NCBI GenBank assembly: GCA_020445335.1
Contig: JAGRGU010000069.1
Coordinates: forward strand, 1-50,947
Reading direction: 5' to 3'
Origin: Gammaproteobacteria bacterium
GTDB taxonomy: Bacteria; Pseudomonadota; Gammaproteobacteria; Chromatiales; Chromatiaceae
Length of the DNA: 50,947 bases
Numbering within the stretch: position 1 is the first letter of the stretch; every line of letters starts with the position of its first letter. The position numbers and the translations under genes are program-made. Under the pieces are notes generated by a model. The model searched no databases and was not told the origin of the DNA. It saw nothing but the letters and a program-made list of their open reading frames with translations. This document shows, piece by piece, positions 10,542 to 20,468 of the stretch.

Positions 10542-11144
10542 TTATTTCCCTTTTTTGCCTTTACGCTTCTGCTTTTTCTTCGCGGGTTTTTTCTTCTCCG
10601 CCGCCGGGGAAAACTGCTTTGCCACGAGCGTAAAGCTACTAAGGCCGGCTCCCTCCTTGCTCTTGTTGGTAATAACCTGCAATGCAGGATTGGTCAGCCA
10701 TTTTGAGGATTCGATGTTACGCATGTAGGAAGAGACACGGGCATTGGATTGTGCCTGCCCGGTCAACGTCAAGCGGTTGCCCTTCTGCACCATCTTGCCC
10801 AGATGGGTACCATCGGGAATGGTTTTCACCATCTCATCGAAAAGGTGCACCACCTGCGGACGACTGCCCTGGAGCTGTTGAATAACATCCATTCTCGCCA
10901 GCAACTTCTTCTTTGTCGTCTCCAGCGCCTGAATGGATTTGATCTTGCGATCCATCGCTTTGATCTCCTGCTGCAGCAGTGCATTACGCTTATTCTGATG
11001 TTTGATCATCTCCTCGACATAGAAATGAGTACCGGCCGCAGCAGCGGCCACCACCAGCAATGAGATGACGACAGCTACACCGAAGTCCCGCTGCCGCTTT
11101 TTCCGTTTCGTTTCGCGCCAAGGCAGAAGATTGATGCGTGCCAT
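10542..11144 (-). CDS. pilN: Type IV pilus inner membrane platform protein PilN
   Basis: Bitopic partner of PilO and PilM. The first residues, MARINLLPWRE, are the conserved cytoplasmic peptide (INLLPWR) that docks into PilM. A transmembrane helix at about 23-43 and a periplasmic coiled coil follow, then a PilN fold with PDGTHLGKMVQKGNRLTLTG. The C-terminus is an unusual lysine-rich tail (KKKPAKKKQKRKGKKGK), which standard PilN proteins lack or have only in short form. The gene is two bases from pilM and two from pilO, in one operon. Confidence 0.96.
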   Translation of the reverse strand: MARINLLPWRETKRKKRQRDFGVAVVISLLVVAAAAAGTHFYVEEMIKHQNKRNALLQQEIKAMDRKIKSIQALETTKKKLLARMDVIQQLQGSRPQVVHLFDEMVKTIPDGTHLGKMVQKGNRLTLTGQAQSNARVSSYMRNIESSKWLTNPALQVITNKSKEGAGLSSFTLVAKQFSPAAEKKKPAKKKQKRKGKKGK

Positions 11145-11146
11145 TT

Positions 11147-12265
<1,119 letters not shown>

Positions 12266-12297
12266 CTAAAAGCTTTCCTTTAATTAAAACTCATAAC

Positions 12298-12326
12298 TAT
12301 ATAGCAGCAAATGAATTTCATGTGAA
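12298..12326 (-). promoter_or_regulatory. Probable sigma70 promoter of pilMNOPQ
   Basis: On the minus strand, TTCACA (12321-12326) is followed by exactly 17 bases and then TATATA (12298-12303). The -35 matches TTGACA at five of six positions. Transcription would start near 12290, about 70 bases before the pilM ATG. The 199-base pilM-ponA gap must also hold the ponA promoter, which I could not place. Confidence 0.6.
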
Positions 12327-12419
12327 GCACCAATTATAAAAGCGTATATAGTGGAGAAGAGTTTGGTAGTATATCGACATGTAACGTTGAATATTAAGCA
12401 GTAGATTCACCCTGACAAT

Positions 12420-14873
12420 GTGAACCAGTCCATGAAGCTGTTAATAAAACTTCTCAAAGTCGGATTTTGGACGTTCTTCGTAACCGGCTTTCTTGCCGTC
12501 GCCGCCGGAGTCGCCACCTACCTCTATCTCGAACCCAAGCTGCCCGCGACCGAAGGACTGAAAGATGTGCAGTTCCAGGTTCCGCTGCGCGTCTACTCCA
12601 GCGACGGGAAGCTGATCGCAGAATTCGGCGAAAAGAGGCGTATACCGCTCTCCTACGAAGATCTGCCACCCAAACTCGTGCAGGCTTTTCTCGCAGCTGA
12701 GGACAACCGTTTTTTCGAACACCCTGGCGTCGACTATCAGGGCCTCGTCCGGGCCGGCGTACAACTTATATTGACCGGCGAAAAAAGGCAGGGCGGCAGC
12801 ACCATTACAATGCAGGTCGCGCGAAACTTTTTTCTCACGCGCGAGAAAACCTATATTCGAAAACTCAATGAGATATTGCTGGCACTGAAGATCGAGAGAG
12901 AATTCAGCAAGGAGAAAATTCTCGAGCTTTACCTTAATAAGATCTATATGGGACACCGCTCATACGGTGTCGGCGCCGCGGCCCAGGTCTATTACGGCAA
13001 GGATCTCGGCGAATTGACCCTGGCACAGATGGCGATGATAGCCGGCCTGCCAAAAGCGCCATCTGCCTACAACCCGATCACCAATCCCGCCCGTGCACTG
13101 GAACGCAGGGACTATGTCCTCACGCAGATGCAAAGGCTGGGTTACATCGACAGCGCAGCCCACCAGGCTGCCTCCTCCGCCCCGGTCAGCGCAAAGATTC
13201 ATACCGCCAACATCGAGGTCGAGGCGCCCTACATCGCAGAGATGGTCCGGGCGGAGATGCTGGAACGCTACGGTGAAGAGAGCTATACCGACGGTTACAA
13301 CGTCTATACCTCCGTCGACAGTCGTCTTCAGACTGCCGCCAATAGTGCAATGCGAAAAGCACTTCAGGCCTACGATCTGCGACACGGCTATCGCGGCAGC
13401 GATCGCAAACTGGAATCCACCGTGATCAGCGATAAAAAGAGTATGGATCTGATCATCAGGGACCAAGGACGCGTGGCCGATCTTCCCCCGGCTATCGTCA
13501 TCTCGGTGGATCAAAAGAGTGCTGAGGTCTACCTGGGTGAGGGGGTGATCGAAACCCTGGACTGGGATGGACTGAAGTGGGCGCGCAAATATATCTCCGA
13601 GAACAGGCGAGGCGAAGAGCCGCGAAATGCCACGGAGATCCTTCAGCCCGGCGATCTGATACGAATTATCAAAGTGACTCCGGCCAAGAAGGAACGGAAA
13701 CCATACTGGCGACTCGCACAGATACCCGAAGCGGAGGGCGCCCTCGTCGCACTCAATCCCGATGACGGTGGACTGCGTGCGCTGGTCGGCGGCTACGACT
13801 TCTTCAACAGCAAATTCAACCGCGCAACCCAGGCCCAGCGCCAACCCGGTTCTGGCTTCAAGGCTTTCATCTACTCAGCGGCTCTTGAGGCAGGCTTCAC
13901 ACCTGCCAGCCTGATCAATGATGCACCCGTGGTTTTTGATGACCCCAGTTTGGAAGGAACCTGGCGTCCCGAGAACTACAGCGGGAAGTTTTTTGGCCCT
14001 ACCCGCCTCCGCTACGCGCTCACGAAATCCCGCAACCTGGTCTCCATAAGGCTGTTGCGTGCGATGGGCATCCCGCACGCGCTTAAGCATGCGGAGCTAT
14101 TCGGGTTTGACCCGGAGAAGCTTCCCAATAATCTCTCCCTGGCGTTGGGAAGCGCGGCAGTCACACCAATGCAGATGGCTTCGGCCTACGCTATTCTGGC
14201 CAATGGGGGATTTAGGGTCACTCCCTATCTGATCACATCGATCAAAGATCACCAGGAGAGAGAGATATACAAGGCGACTCCGGCGACCGTCTGCGAAAAC
14301 TGCGAAAACGTCGACGGTGAAACATTGAGCAATAGCGGAGCCGAAAACACGAGCCTGGCCCCAAGGGTGATTTCTGCTCAGAACCACTATCTGATGAACT
14401 CGATGATGCGCGATGTCATTAGACGTGGCACCGCGACCAAGGCCAGATCGTTAGGGCGTGACGACCTGGCAGGCAAGACCGGCACCACCAATGACCAGAA
14501 GGACGCCTGGTTCAATGGCTTCAACCGATCTTTGGTCGCCGTTGCCTGGGTTGGATTCGACTCCTCCAAACCCCTGGGCAGAGGCGAAGTTGGAGGCGTT
14601 GCCGCGCTCCCCGCCTGGATCGACTTTATGGCTGAAGCGCTGCAAGGTGTTGCGGAGATACCGTTGGCAATGCCTCCGGGAATAGTTACCGTGCGCATCG
14701 ATCCCGATACCGGAGAACTTGCGGCGACCAATCAAAAAGGCAGCATATTCGAGGTTTTTCGTAGCGAAAACGCACCCAAGGCCAATGAACAACGCATCAG
14801 CCGAGCAGTAAGAGGCAGCGCAGCAAAATCTGGCAACGGTAAGGGCGCCCTGCGAGATGAAGATCCGTTCTAG
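12420..14873 (+). CDS. mrcA: Penicillin-binding protein 1A (bifunctional transglycosylase/transpeptidase)
   Basis: Class A PBP, called ponA or mrcA, that polymerises and crosslinks peptidoglycan at the inner membrane. The 817 residues contain a membrane anchor at about 12-36, the GT51 glycosyltransferase with catalytic Glu94 in EDNRFFEHPG and the RQGGSTITMQ motif at about 123-132, an OB-like insert (about 320-430), and the transpeptidase with S478-G-F-K481, S537-R-N539 and K686-T-G-T. All catalytic motifs are intact. The annotated start is a GTG; an ATG four codons later (12432, MKLLIKLLKVG) is equally likely, since neither has a clear ribosome site. It is divergent from pilM, as in Pseudomonas. 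Confidence 0.96.
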   Translation: MNQSMKLLIKLLKVGFWTFFVTGFLAVAAGVATYLYLEPKLPATEGLKDVQFQVPLRVYSSDGKLIAEFGEKRRIPLSYEDLPPKLVQAFLAAEDNRFFEHPGVDYQGLVRAGVQLILTGEKRQGGSTITMQVARNFFLTREKTYIRKLNEILLALKIEREFSKEKILELYLNKIYMGHRSYGVGAAAQVYYGKDLGELTLAQMAMIAGLPKAPSAYNPITNPARALERRDYVLTQMQRLGYIDSAAHQAASSAPVSAKIHTANIEVEAPYIAEMVRAEMLERYGEESYTDGYNVYTSVDSRLQTAANSAMRKALQAYDLRHGYRGSDRKLESTVISDKKSMDLIIRDQGRVADLPPAIVISVDQKSAEVYLGEGVIETLDWDGLKWARKYISENRRGEEPRNATEILQPGDLIRIIKVTPAKKERKPYWRLAQIPEAEGALVALNPDDGGLRALVGGYDFFNSKFNRATQAQRQPGSGFKAFIYSAALEAGFTPASLINDAPVVFDDPSLEGTWRPENYSGKFFGPTRLRYALTKSRNLVSIRLLRAMGIPHALKHAELFGFDPEKLPNNLSLALGSAAVTPMQMASAYAILANGGFRVTPYLITSIKDHQEREIYKATPATVCENCENVDGETLSNSGAENTSLAPRVISAQNHYLMNSMMRDVIRRGTATKARSLGRDDLAGKTGTTNDQKDAWFNGFNRSLVAVAWVGFDSSKPLGRGEVGGVAALPAWIDFMAEALQGVAEIPLAMPPGIVTVRIDPDTGELAATNQKGSIFEVFRSENAPKANEQRISRAVRGSAAKSGNGKGALRDEDPF

Positions 14874-14883
14874 AAAGGCGGCG

Positions 14884-15471
14884 ATGCAGAGTCGCATCGC
14901 GCAGGAGGCAGCACGCCTGCTGGCCAACCAGGAAGCCGCAGATTTCGCCGCGGCGAGACGCAAGGCGGCAGCCCGCCTCAACAGCAGAAATCAGCACGAC
15001 CTTCCCGACAACAAAGAGATAGAGTCAGCGCTGAGGGAGTATCGCTCGCTGTTCACCGACGCCGAAGACCGGGAGCAGCACATCGCCACCCTGCGAAACC
15101 AGGCGGCTGATGCGATGCGAGCACTGAAAGAGTTCGCACCGCGCCTCTCGGGCTGGGTACTCGCAGGCACGGCCGACACCACCACCGCCGTACAGCTGTT
15201 TTTGTTTGCCGAAACCACCGAACAGCTGCAGATTAGGCTCATGGAGCTGCAGATACCCGCACAACAGAGTTCTGTGGAGATTCGTCACGCCAATGGCAGG
15301 GAGATCGTTCACGACCGTTTTGAGTTCAGTGCAGGCGAAACCGATTTTGAGCTGATCCTGCTCTCTCCGGGTGACCGCTCCAATCCGCCGCTCAACCCGG
15401 TGAGTGGGCGGCCCGAAATGGGCGCCCCTCTTGCTCAGGTCGAACGACTGCTATCGGTGGAACACGCTTAG
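14884..15471 (+). CDS. Conserved protein of unknown function downstream of ponA
   Basis: Protein of 195 residues that I recognise only as a type of conserved gammaproteobacterial hypothetical protein. The first part is helical and Ala/Arg-rich ([19 protein letters not shown]), followed by [14 protein letters not shown]. The second half looks like an alpha/beta fold with [21 protein letters not shown] and a late [19 protein letters not shown] segment. I chose the ATG at 14884, which has AAAGG five bases upstream and lies 11 bases after the ponA stop. An in-frame ATG at 14857 inside ponA is possible. Its TAG stop overlaps the convergent gltA stop. No membrane segment or signal is seen. Confidence 0.82.
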   Translation: MQSRIAQEAARLLANQEAADFAAARRKAAARLNSRNQHDLPDNKEIESALREYRSLFTDAEDREQHIATLRNQAADAMRALKEFAPRLSGWVLAGTADTTTAVQLFLFAETTEQLQIRLMELQIPAQQSSVEIRHANGREIVHDRFEFSAGETDFELILLSPGDRSNPPLNPVSGRPEMGAPLAQVERLLSVEHA

Positions 15472-16763
15472 CGCCTTTCGATACCCACATAGTCGCGCCG
15501 ATCGTGTCCGGTGTAGATCTGCCTGGGGCGCCCAATCCTCTGCTGCGGGTCCGACATCATCTCCATCCAATGCGCCATCCAGCCGACGGTGCGAGCGATG
15601 GCGAACATCACCGTGAACATGCTGTTGGGGATATTGAGCGCGCGATAGATGATACCCGAATAGAAATCGACGTTGGGATAAAGCTTGCGCTCGACGAAGT
15701 ACTCGTCTTCCAAAGCCACCTCTTCCAGCCTCAGTGCCAGTTCGAACATCGGGTTGTCTGTATCTGCCATCGACTCGAGGATCTCATGGCAAACCTTACG
15801 GATGATGGTGGCGCGCGGATCATGGTTCTTGTAGACGCGATGACCGAAACCCATCAGTCTGAAAGGGTCATTCTTGTCTTTGGCCTTGGCGATGTATTTA
15901 TCGACATTTGAGACATCACCGATCTCTCGCAACATATCCAGCACCGCCTCATTCGCCCCGCCGTGCGCGGGTCCCCAGAGCGAGGCAATGCCCGACGCGA
16001 GACAGGCAAACGGATTGGCCTGCGAACTGCCGGCCAGGCGCACGGTCGAGGTACTGGCATTCTGCTCATGATCAGCGTGCAAGATGAACAGCAGATTGAC
16101 CGCCTTCACTGCCAGCGGATCGGGCACGTACTCCTCGCACGGGGTGGCGAACATCATGTGCAGGAAATTCGCACAGTAATCGAGGTCGTTACGCGGATAT
16201 ATGAACGGCTCGCCGACGTTGTGTTTGTAACTGGCCGCAGCGATGGTTGGCATTTTGGCGATCATACGATGCGCCGATATCTCCCGGTGGCGGGGATTGT
16301 TGATATCCAGCGAGTCATGATAAAAGGCCGACAGAGAACCGACCACGCCGACCATGACCGCCATCGGGTGGGCGTTGAAATGAAAGCCGTCGAAGAAGTT
16401 TTTCAGCGTTTCATTGATCATCGAATGATAGCGGATGATGCGCTCGAACTCAGAGAGCTGATCCAGCGACGGCAACTCTCCATAGAGCAGCAGGTAGGCA
16501 ACCTCAAGAAACTTGGCTCGCTCCGCCAGTTGTTCGATCGGATAGCCCCGGTACCAGAGATTGCCCTTGTCTCCGTCGATGTAGGTGATGGAACTGCGGC
16601 AACTGCCGGTAGCGATAAATCCCGGATCGTAGGTGAAAATCCCCATCCCACTGTACAGCTTGCCGATATCCATCACCTCAGGGCCGATTGTGCCCTTGTA
16701 GAGGGGAAGATCCACGGTGCGACCGTCGGAATTATTGGTTAACGTAATCGTTTTCTCTGACAT
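15468..16763 (-). CDS. gltA: Citrate synthase
   Basis: First step of the TCA cycle, joining acetyl-CoA and oxaloacetate. The ATG at 16763 gives [20 protein letters not shown] and 431 residues, the size of the hexameric, NADH-sensitive gammaproteobacterial type. An in-frame extension to 16823 is unlikely. Active-site regions are intact: [26 protein letters not shown] and [14 protein letters not shown]. It lies just downstream of mdh in the same direction but 224 bases away, so it may have its own promoter. The stop codon shares bases 15469-15470 with the stop of the convergent plus-strand gene. Confidence 0.97.
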   Translation of the reverse strand: MSEKTITLTNNSDGRTVDLPLYKGTIGPEVMDIGKLYSGMGIFTYDPGFIATGSCRSSITYIDGDKGNLWYRGYPIEQLAERAKFLEVAYLLLYGELPSLDQLSEFERIIRYHSMINETLKNFFDGFHFNAHPMAVMVGVVGSLSAFYHDSLDINNPRHREISAHRMIAKMPTIAAASYKHNVGEPFIYPRNDLDYCANFLHMMFATPCEEYVPDPLAVKAVNLLFILHADHEQNASTSTVRLAGSSQANPFACLASGIASLWGPAHGGANEAVLDMLREIGDVSNVDKYIAKAKDKNDPFRLMGFGHRVYKNHDPRATIIRKVCHEILESMADTDNPMFELALRLEEVALEDEYFVERKLYPNVDFYSGIIYRALNIPNSMFTVMFAIARTVGWMAHWMEMMSDPQQRIGRPRQIYTGHDRRDYVGIERR

Positions 16764-16937
16764 AGAAATAATCTCAACTTGCAGAATACCAGCGAAGGAG
16801 AAGAGTCCCGTGGCAAGGCCCATCGAGGCGCCACAAGTCGCTCCAAAAATTAGGACTTACATCCGAACCATTGGGATATTGCCGAAGAGTCGGAACCACC
16901 CAATTTTTTACCGCTATACGGGAACGGCGAGCGTTGT

Positions 16938-16969
16938 ACCGCCCCGCGTTATACAGGCAGCGGGGCGGT
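16938..16969 (-). terminator. GC-rich hairpin after mdh
   Basis: ACCGCCCCGC (16938-16947) and GCGGGGCGGT (16960-16969) form a perfect 10-bp stem with a 12-base loop, 18 bases after the mdh stop. No T-run follows on the minus strand, so it may be a weak terminator or an RNA-stabilising hairpin between mdh and gltA. Confidence 0.5.
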
Positions 16970-16987
16970 CTTAATCTATGCTGGAGC

Positions 16988-17923
16988 TCAGCTCTCTCTG
17001 GCGAAACTCAATCCTTTATCGATGTTGGCCTGCAACCCCGGCAGCATATCGTCGAAGATTTTGCGCTCGTAAGAGCTGAAGGCGCCCGGGTCCATGACCT
17101 CCTCGACACCGTTTCTGCCAAGTCTTACGGGCAACGCCAGGAACGGAGTAGGCTGACCCTCGACTTCGGTGTAAGCGCACTGTATCGACTCTTCGCCACC
17201 CAGCGCCGCAACGAGCTTGAGCGTGAAGCGAGCTCCCGCCTCCGCCATGGAGAGAGTGGCCGATCCCCCACCCGCTTTTGCTTCCACAACTTCAGTACCC
17301 GCATTCTGAATACGCGGGGTCAGCTGTTCGATCTGCTCGTCCGACAGCTCGACATCGAGCTGAGAGAGCAGGGGAATGATCGTGTCTCCACTATGACCAC
17401 CAACCACCGTCACTTCGAGCTCCTCCGGTGCTACCCCTTTCATCTCCCCGACGAATGTCTTGGAGCGGATAACGTCGAGCGTGGTCACCCCGAAAACTTT
17501 CCGCGCGTCGTGGACACCCGCTTGCTTCAGAGTCTCTGCGGCAATCGGCACAGTCGAATTGACAGGATTGGTGATGATCGCATAGCAGGCGTCGGGGCAT
17601 GCCTTGGCACCCGCAGCAACCAGCGTCCTGACGATTCCCGCATTGGTATTGAAGAGATCGTCGCGCGTCATGCCCGGCTTGCGGGGAACACCGGCCGGAA
17701 TGACGACGACCGAACAACCAGCCAAAGCATCCTCCAATTGGTCGGCGCCGAACCCCGCGACCTTTACGCCGGTCGGAATATGGCTCAGATCAGCGGCAAC
17801 ACCCGGTACCACCGGGTTTACGTCATACAACGCGAGCTCAGAACCGGAGGGCAGACCGTTTTTCAGTAACAGCGACAAAGGTTGACCAATACCACCAGCA
17901 GCACCCAGCACAGCAACTTTCAT
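16988..17923 (-). CDS. mdh: Malate dehydrogenase (NAD)
   Basis: TCA-cycle enzyme that interconverts malate and oxaloacetate. The 311 residues match E. coli Mdh in length and key positions: the Rossmann motif GAAGGIG at 7-13, substrate arginines Arg81, Arg87 and Arg153, and the catalytic pair Asp150 and His177 ([11 protein letters not shown]). The ATG has AGAGGAG nine bases upstream. Its neighbour gltA, transcribed in the same direction, encodes the next enzyme in the cycle, a natural functional pair. Confidence 0.97.
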   Translation of the reverse strand: MKVAVLGAAGGIGQPLSLLLKNGLPSGSELALYDVNPVVPGVAADLSHIPTGVKVAGFGADQLEDALAGCSVVVIPAGVPRKPGMTRDDLFNTNAGIVRTLVAAGAKACPDACYAIITNPVNSTVPIAAETLKQAGVHDARKVFGVTTLDVIRSKTFVGEMKGVAPEELEVTVVGGHSGDTIIPLLSQLDVELSDEQIEQLTPRIQNAGTEVVEAKAGGGSATLSMAEAGARFTLKLVAALGGEESIQCAYTEVEGQPTPFLALPVRLGRNGVEEVMDPGAFSSYERKIFDDMLPGLQANIDKGLSFARES

Positions 17924-18153
17924 CTTTTGCTCCTCTGACTATCCAATTAAGCGGTTTATATGGGGATCAATATTTTTTGAGAGTGCGAATTCTACGTAAC
18001 TTCCGTCCGTTATGCCATTTATCATTTGAAAAGGGGTAAAAAAAGGGGGGGAGAATCGCAGAGAAAGAGGTTGATTTGCTCCCTGAGCAGGCCTGAAAAG
18101 ACCCGACCGGGAAGCGGAAAGATATTTTCAACAGATTGAATTACAATAGAATT

Positions 18154-18196
18154 ATTGTTGCATGGAGTAACCTTCGAGCTACTCGACAGCAACAAT
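18154..18196. other. Two-level inverted repeat upstream of mdh
   Basis: ATTGTTGC (18154-18161) pairs perfectly with GCAACAAT (18189-18196). Inside it, GAGTA (18165-18169) pairs with TACTC (18180-18184) around a 10-base loop. No T-run follows on either strand. It could be part of a structured mdh leader or a protein site. The function is unknown. Confidence 0.45.
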
Positions 18197-18252
18197 GCGG
18201 CGATTAATAGGACAATTATACTAAACTTAGAAGTTTTCTTTTGACAGAGACA

Positions 18253-18278
18253 AAAAAGGCGCCCTCAGGCGCCTTTTT
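18253..18278 (-). terminator. Intrinsic terminator of rpmE
   Basis: A GGCGCC/GGCGCC stem with a 4-base loop is flanked by A5-6 and T5, so on the minus strand it reads as a stem followed by TTTTTT. It lies about 30 bases after the rpmE stop. The symmetric A and T runs would also let it work in the other direction. Confidence 0.88.
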
Positions 18279-18307
18279 CCTAGCATACCGACTGTAATTC
18301 AGCAGAC

Positions 18308-18511
18308 TTATCCGCGCGAATAACGCTTACGGAATTTATCGACTCGACCAGCCGTATCCATGATTTTCTGTTTGCCGGTGAAAAAGGGATGGCAGGCGGA
18401 GCAGACTTCGACATGCAGGTCTTCACCCAGAGTCGATCCGGTCGTGAACTCGTTGCCGCAACTGCAAACCACCTTGATCTCGGAGTAATTCGGATGGGTG
18501 TCCGCTTTCAT
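18308..18511 (-). CDS. rpmE: 50S ribosomal protein L31, zinc-binding type
   Basis: Small protein of the large ribosomal subunit that bridges to the 30S subunit. The 67 residues carry the four zinc ligands Cys16, Cys18, Cys37 and Cys40 (CSCG and CSACHPF), so this is the zinc-containing form rather than the cysteine-less YkgM type. The ATG has AAGAGG upstream. The gene stands alone, with a terminator after it and a hairpin in its leader. Confidence 0.97.
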   Translation of the reverse strand: MKADTHPNYSEIKVVCSCGNEFTTGSTLGEDLHVEVCSACHPFFTGKQKIMDTAGRVDKFRKRYSRG

Positions 18512-18541
18512 GATTGCCTCTTGATTAAACTTTCAAATCAG

Positions 18542-18558
18542 CTCCGCCCCATGCGGAG
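18542..18558 (-). promoter_or_regulatory. Hairpin in the rpmE 5' leader
   Basis: CTCCGC (18542-18547 region) and GCGGAG (18553-18558) form a 6-7 bp stem with a short CCCAT loop, about 30 bases before the rpmE ATG. L31 is known to control its own synthesis through the mRNA leader in E. coli, so this could be part of such an element. That link is inference. Confidence 0.35.
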
Positions 18559-18621
18559 TAATCGGCCATCATACCGGAACTATCCCACTCATACAACAAT
18601 GAAACCGCGATCGAAAACTGC

Positions 18622-19005
18622 TCAACGGATCATGCCCGAGTGCAGCGGCACCACCTCAGCCTTGGGGCCGAGTTTTGCAACTGCGCTACCCTCTCCTGTC
18701 ATGCCTGCCTGGAGCTGACTCAGATTCTCGAGCAGGCCACCACTACCCGAAACGCTCTCCCACATCATCTGTGAGAGACGAAGACAAGCGCTGAGCGGAT
18801 TGCTGGCACGACGGCGCTCCTGATCGATTCGCCATTGCAAACAGCGCAGACGCTGCCTGTGCAGCTCAGGTGCGCTCTCGATAACCTCGTTGATCGCTTC
18901 GAGCCTCAACTTCTCGAACTCTTCTGGGTTCTCTTTGGCCATCTCTGCCCACTGCCTGAACTCCAGATTCTCCGGACTGGATTTTCCAAACAATTTCACG
19001 CTCAA
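18622..19005 (-). CDS. DUF3135 family protein
   Basis: Protein of 127 residues of unknown function. The family signature is clear: an N-terminal FRQWAEMAKENPEEFEKLR segment, then RLRCLQWRIDQERRRASNPLSACLRLSQMMWES, as found in DUF3135 proteins of gammaproteobacteria. The charged helical N-terminal half and the lack of a signal peptide suggest a cytoplasmic protein. It is a single gene between hemW and rpmE, all on the minus strand. A recognisable GGAGGG-like ribosome site lies just before the ATG. Confidence 0.8.
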   Translation of the reverse strand: MSVKLFGKSSPENLEFRQWAEMAKENPEEFEKLRLEAINEVIESAPELHRQRLRCLQWRIDQERRRASNPLSACLRLSQMMWESVSGSGGLLENLSQLQAGMTGEGSAVAKLGPKAEVVPLHSGMIR

Positions 19006-19171
19006 CCCTCCTACTCAGGGCCAGGCGGTAGAAAAAAGAGTACGACACCTGCCTGGCAAACTGACAACTGCCTCCTTGATACCACGCGTCGAAGATAAAA
19101 TCAAAGGATTTGCAATCCTTTATTGAAGAACTAAAGTTATGTTTATCATATAGTTATAGCAGTTTTTCGGT

Positions 19172-19191
19172 AGCGACAAATTATTGTCGCT
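19172..19191 (-). terminator. Short hairpin after hemW
   Basis: AGCGACAA and TTGTCGCT form a perfect 8-bp stem with a 4-base loop, 30 bases after the hemW stop. No T-run follows on the minus strand, so termination is uncertain. Confidence 0.35.
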
Positions 19192-19221
19192 CTGCTCTCG
19201 AATTGCTAAACACCGGTTTCT

Positions 19222-20379
19222 TCAGACAAAAATCGTCAACAGGTCATTGAGAAACGACCAGCCCTGCTCGGTTGCTCGAATGCGCCCCCCGGCATCGCTC
19301 AACAGCCCTCTGCGCCGAGCTTGGGCGAGAGACGCATCCACCTGCGCAATCGCCAGTCCGGTTCGGCTGGTAAACAGAGCCGGTTCAAATCCATCCTTCA
19401 GTCTCAACGCGTTCATCACGAACTCCAACTGCAAGTCCCCGGCCGAAAGCGCTCGCCGCTCGGAGACAACCGCCTCTCCACCAGCGCTCAGAAGGTACTG
19501 TTCCGGTCCCCGCACCCGCGCCCGGCGCTCCACAAGCCGCTCTTCGACCCGGCTCAATTTGCCATGCGCGCCGGCACCGATGCCAAGATAGTCGCCGAAC
19601 TGCCAATAATTCAGATTGTGCCTACAGTGAAGACCCGGCCTCGAAAACGCGGACACTTCGTACTGCCGATACCCAGCATCTTCCAGTCGCTCCAGCCCAA
19701 GGCGCTGAATCTCGCCTAGCGTATGCTCATCCGGCAGACGCGGCGGAAAAGCGGCGAAGCGTGTATTGGGCTCCAGAGTCAGCTGGTAGTAGGAGAGGTG
19801 GCTGGGCGCATAGGCGAGCGCCCGCTCGACATCGCGAAGCCCCTCCTGCGGCGACTGATACGGCAGACCGGACATCAGATCCAGATTGATATTGTCGAAA
19901 CCGGCTGTATAGGCAGCCTCCACGGCACGATCGGATTCGACTGAATTGTGCACACGGCCCAGAGAAGCGAGTTTGCGATCGTCAAAGCTCTGTACTCCGA
20001 TGGACAGTCGGTTCACACCGGCAGCGCGATAGCCGGCAAATCTGGCTCGTTCTGCCGCTCCGGGGTTCGCTTCTAGCGTCACCTCAAGATCGCCAGCGCA
20101 GCGAAAAGTCGAGGTTACGTTTTCCAGGAGTCGGCTTATCTCTTCGGCGGGGAACAGGCTCGGCGTGCCGCCACCGATAAAAATCGAAACCAGTTCGCGT
20201 GCTCCGGCCAATCCCTGCTCGTAGTTCAAATCGTCTATCAACGCATCCACATAGCCGGCGAAATCCACCGATTCGCTCAATGCGTGCGAATTGAAGTCGC
20301 AGTAGGGGCACTTGCGGATACACCAGGGCAGGTGCAGATAGAGTGACAGGGGAGGGGGGGAGAGTGGAGAGTCGTGCAT
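19222..20379 (-). CDS. hemW: Radical SAM haem chaperone HemW (HemN-like)
   Basis: Radical SAM protein related to coproporphyrinogen dehydrogenase. The family is now understood to be a haem chaperone for respiratory enzymes. With the ATG at 20379 it has 385 residues and starts MHDSPLSPPPLSLYLHLPWC. The cluster motif is Cys20-x3-Cys24-x2-Cys27 (CIRKCPYC). It lacks the extra N-terminal cysteine region of true HemN, and its length is that of HemW. The glycine-rich IGGGTPSLF and the HemN C-terminal domain follow. A longer frame to 20433 is less likely. It is divergent from dctP. Confidence 0.92.
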   Translation of the reverse strand: MHDSPLSPPPLSLYLHLPWCIRKCPYCDFNSHALSESVDFAGYVDALIDDLNYEQGLAGARELVSIFIGGGTPSLFPAEEISRLLENVTSTFRCAGDLEVTLEANPGAAERARFAGYRAAGVNRLSIGVQSFDDRKLASLGRVHNSVESDRAVEAAYTAGFDNINLDLMSGLPYQSPQEGLRDVERALAYAPSHLSYYQLTLEPNTRFAAFPPRLPDEHTLGEIQRLGLERLEDAGYRQYEVSAFSRPGLHCRHNLNYWQFGDYLGIGAGAHGKLSRVEERLVERRARVRGPEQYLLSAGGEAVVSERRALSAGDLQLEFVMNALRLKDGFEPALFTSRTGLAIAQVDASLAQARRRGLLSDAGGRIRATEQGWSFLNDLLTIFV

Positions 20380-20456
20380 CTGGTATCCGGGTTTGCGCTT
20401 TAACGCACGATAGCCTATATATGGAGCGCCCACGTCATAATAAAACTATCCGATTT

Positions 20457-20463
20457 CAGGAGG
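20457..20463 (+). promoter_or_regulatory. Strong ribosome binding site of dctP
   Basis: CAGGAGG ends five bases before the ATG at 20469. It settles the start against the in-frame extension that reaches back to 20343 and restores the twin-arginine signal to the N-terminus. Confidence 0.8.
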
Positions 20464-20468
20464 ACCTG

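Larger units (their letters stand above)
17924..18307. other. Intergenic region between mdh and rpmE
   Basis: A 384-base gap upstream of mdh and downstream of rpmE, both on the minus strand. It holds the rpmE terminator (about 18253-18278), an imperfect two-level hairpin (18154-18196) and an AT-rich stretch before mdh that should contain its promoter. No coding sequence is supported. Confidence 0.6.

Noticed and set aside
12960..13844. 294-residue minus-strand frame
   Set aside because: It is antisense to the ponA transpeptidase region, a high-GC shadow.
16871..17869. 332-residue plus-strand frame
   Set aside because: It is antisense to mdh and has no recognisable domain.
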